Shown piece by piece: positions 63,154 to 64,000 of a stretch of DNA of 64,000 bases. The stretch comes from an uncultured Erythrobacter sp. (GTDB lineage: Bacteria > Pseudomonadota > Alphaproteobacteria > Sphingomonadales > Sphingomonadaceae). The DNA lies in the NCBI GenBank assembly GCA_947503275.1, contig CANNCZ010000001.1, positions 310,001-374,000 on the forward strand. The letters run 5' to 3'. Position 1 is the stretch's first letter, and each line of letters starts with the position of its first letter. A program made the position numbers and the translations under genes. Below the pieces are notes generated by a model that did not search any database, was not told the DNA's origin, and worked only from the letters and a program-made list of their open reading frames with translations.

Positions 63154-63887
63154 TCAGCCGCATCCTTTGCAGCAGTATCTCCGCGTGTGTCAGAGACTAC
63201 GACGCCGTCTGCCATGGTAAGCACCCGTTCGCATTGTGCGGCGAGTTTTGGGTCATGGGTAATGATCAACAAGGTCGCGCCGGTCTCTGCGCGCCGGGCA
63301 AAGAGCAATTCGACGATTTCATCACCGGTGCTGACATCGAGGTTGCCAGTTGGCTCATCGGCAAAGATCAGTTGCGGGCGTGGGGCGGTTGCGCGGGCAA
63401 TGGCAACGCGTTGTTGTTCTCCGCCTGAAAGCTGGGAGGGATAGTGGCTCATACGGTGGCCAAGACCAACCGCAGCCAATTCAGCCATTGCGCGATCTGT
63501 CGCGCCTTCGCTGCCTGCCAACTCCATTGGGGTCGCGACATTCTCCGCTGCCGTCATGGTGGGCAGGAGGTGGAACGCCTGAAGCACAATCCCGATACGG
63601 CCTCGGCGTGCAGCAGCCAATCCGTCTTCGTCCAGCTGGGCAAAATCCTCACCTGCAACGGTCAGTTCACCGCCACTTGCGCGCTCCAGCCCGGACAAAA
63701 CCGCCATCAGCGAGCTTTTGCCAGAGCCGGAAGGGCCGAGCAGCGCGACGATTTCACCATGCGCAATATCGAGGTCGATCCCGCGCAGGATTTCCACCGG
63801 GGCATCTTTGCTGCCGAGGGTGAGAGTGAGATTGCGAGCAGAGATCGCGAAGGGCGAAGAGGATGATGTAGGGTTTGTCACAGACAC
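63150..63887 (-). CDS. ABC transporter ATP-binding subunit (MacB/LolD type)
   Basis: A 245-residue ATPase with Walker A GPSGSGKSS (51-59), Q-loop VLQAFHLLP, signature LSGGEQQR, Walker B LIFADEPTGNLD and the switch His in IITHDP. The pattern and the neighbouring FtsX-type permease place it in the LolD/MacB exporter class. The GTG at 63887 is the likely start; a second GTG two codons later is possible. The gene is divergent from the partial exported protein at 63940. Confidence 0.92.
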   Translation of the reverse strand: MSVTNPTSSSSPFAISARNLTLTLGSKDAPVEILRGIDLDIAHGEIVALLGPSGSGKSSLMAVLSGLERASGGELTVAGEDFAQLDEDGLAAARRGRIGIVLQAFHLLPTMTAAENVATPMELAGSEGATDRAMAELAAVGLGHRMSHYPSQLSGGEQQRVAIARATAPRPQLIFADEPTGNLDVSTGDEIVELLFARRAETGATLLIITHDPKLAAQCERVLTMADGVVVSDTRGDTAAKDAAE

Positions 63888-63939
63888 CAGATGGGATAGG
63901 GATGGGTTTCAAACAAGAGACTAATGAGAAGACCTGACG

Positions 63940-64000
63940 ATGCCCATCAACTCTTTGTCGAAAACTGTATCAGCAGCTGTGTGTTTTGCCGCTGCTTTGG
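63940..64000 (+). CDS. Partial exported protein (signal peptide start), possibly an arylesterase
   Basis: Only the first 20 codons are in the window: MPINSLSKTVSAAVCFAAAL, a signal-peptide-like N-terminus with polar start and hydrophobic core. An exported SGNH arylesterase often sits divergent to such ABC genes in sphingomonads. That identity is a guess from context and cannot be checked here. Confidence 0.35.
   Translation, partial: MPINSLSKTVSAAVCFAAAL

Noticed and set aside
1..64000. tRNA, rRNA, CRISPR, insertion sequence or phage features
   Set aside because: None was recognised by eye on either strand; short tRNA genes could still be missed without a covariance search.

Overview
ORGANISM. 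The window looks like chromosomal DNA of an alphaproteobacterium of the order Sphingomonadales, most likely an Erythrobacter-like marine strain. This is inferred from protein style and gene order: hemC-hemD followed by a Mic60/mitofilin-like gene, tsaD-gpsA, a large sphingomonad-type TonB-dependent receptor, FtsX-type lysophospholipase/arylesterase-linked ABC genes, and frequent GTG/TTG starts. No rRNA, tRNA, CRISPR array, insertion sequence or phage gene was recognised. Gene density is high and only two stretches exceed 300 bases without a recognised gene. LAYOUT. (1) 0.1-15.7 kb: a five-gene plus-strand cluster encoding a two-partner-secretion outer-membrane transporter, its glycine-rich 2546-residue exoprotein, an exported TPR/CHAT caspase-like protein, a CHASE2-adenylate cyclase and a small FecR-like secreted protein. 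This is the most unusual locus. (2) 15.8-25.7 kb: metabolism, with a DCC-family protein, lactate 2-monooxygenase-like enzyme, aldehyde dehydrogenase, alanine dehydrogenase, alternative oxidase plus cupin, and an operon of glutaryl-CoA dehydrogenase, maleylacetoacetate isomerase and a fumarylacetoacetase-family hydrolase; then an orphan receiver and a membrane-anchored helix-hairpin-helix protein. (3) 25.7-34.7 kb: a YfbK-like von Willebrand lipoprotein, an exported hypothetical, a polysaccharide flippase, gpsA and tsaD on the minus strand, and divergent hemC, hemD and Mic60-like gene. (4) 34.7-43.7 kb: UbiH-family hydroxylase, DsbD, two overlapping lipoprotein genes, uvrB and two tandem DUF3617 genes. 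(5) 43.8-49.5 kb: an alpha/beta hydrolase and the Anbu proteasome-like peptidase module (circularly permuted ATP-grasp, alpha-E, transglutaminase, Anbu), followed by a LuxR-type regulator with a degenerate receiver. (6) 49.7-64 kb: extensin-like lipoprotein, VOC protein, CcdA plus thioredoxin, DUF1330 protein with divergent LysR, typA, TonB receptor, two small membrane-protein genes, an ABC exporter of the LolCDE/FtsX type, and the first 20 codons of a divergent exported protein. HOW THE PARTS COULD WORK TOGETHER. The first locus suggests a surface adhesin/exoprotein system with its own exported CHAT peptidase and a sensory cyclase, an inference from clustering and overlapping genes. The central genes serve heme, quinone, tRNA t6A and phospholipid synthesis. 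Two separate thiol-disulfide relays (DsbD and CcdA-thioredoxin) feed reducing power across the inner membrane. The Anbu module is a complete example of a known cluster whose substrate remains unknown.
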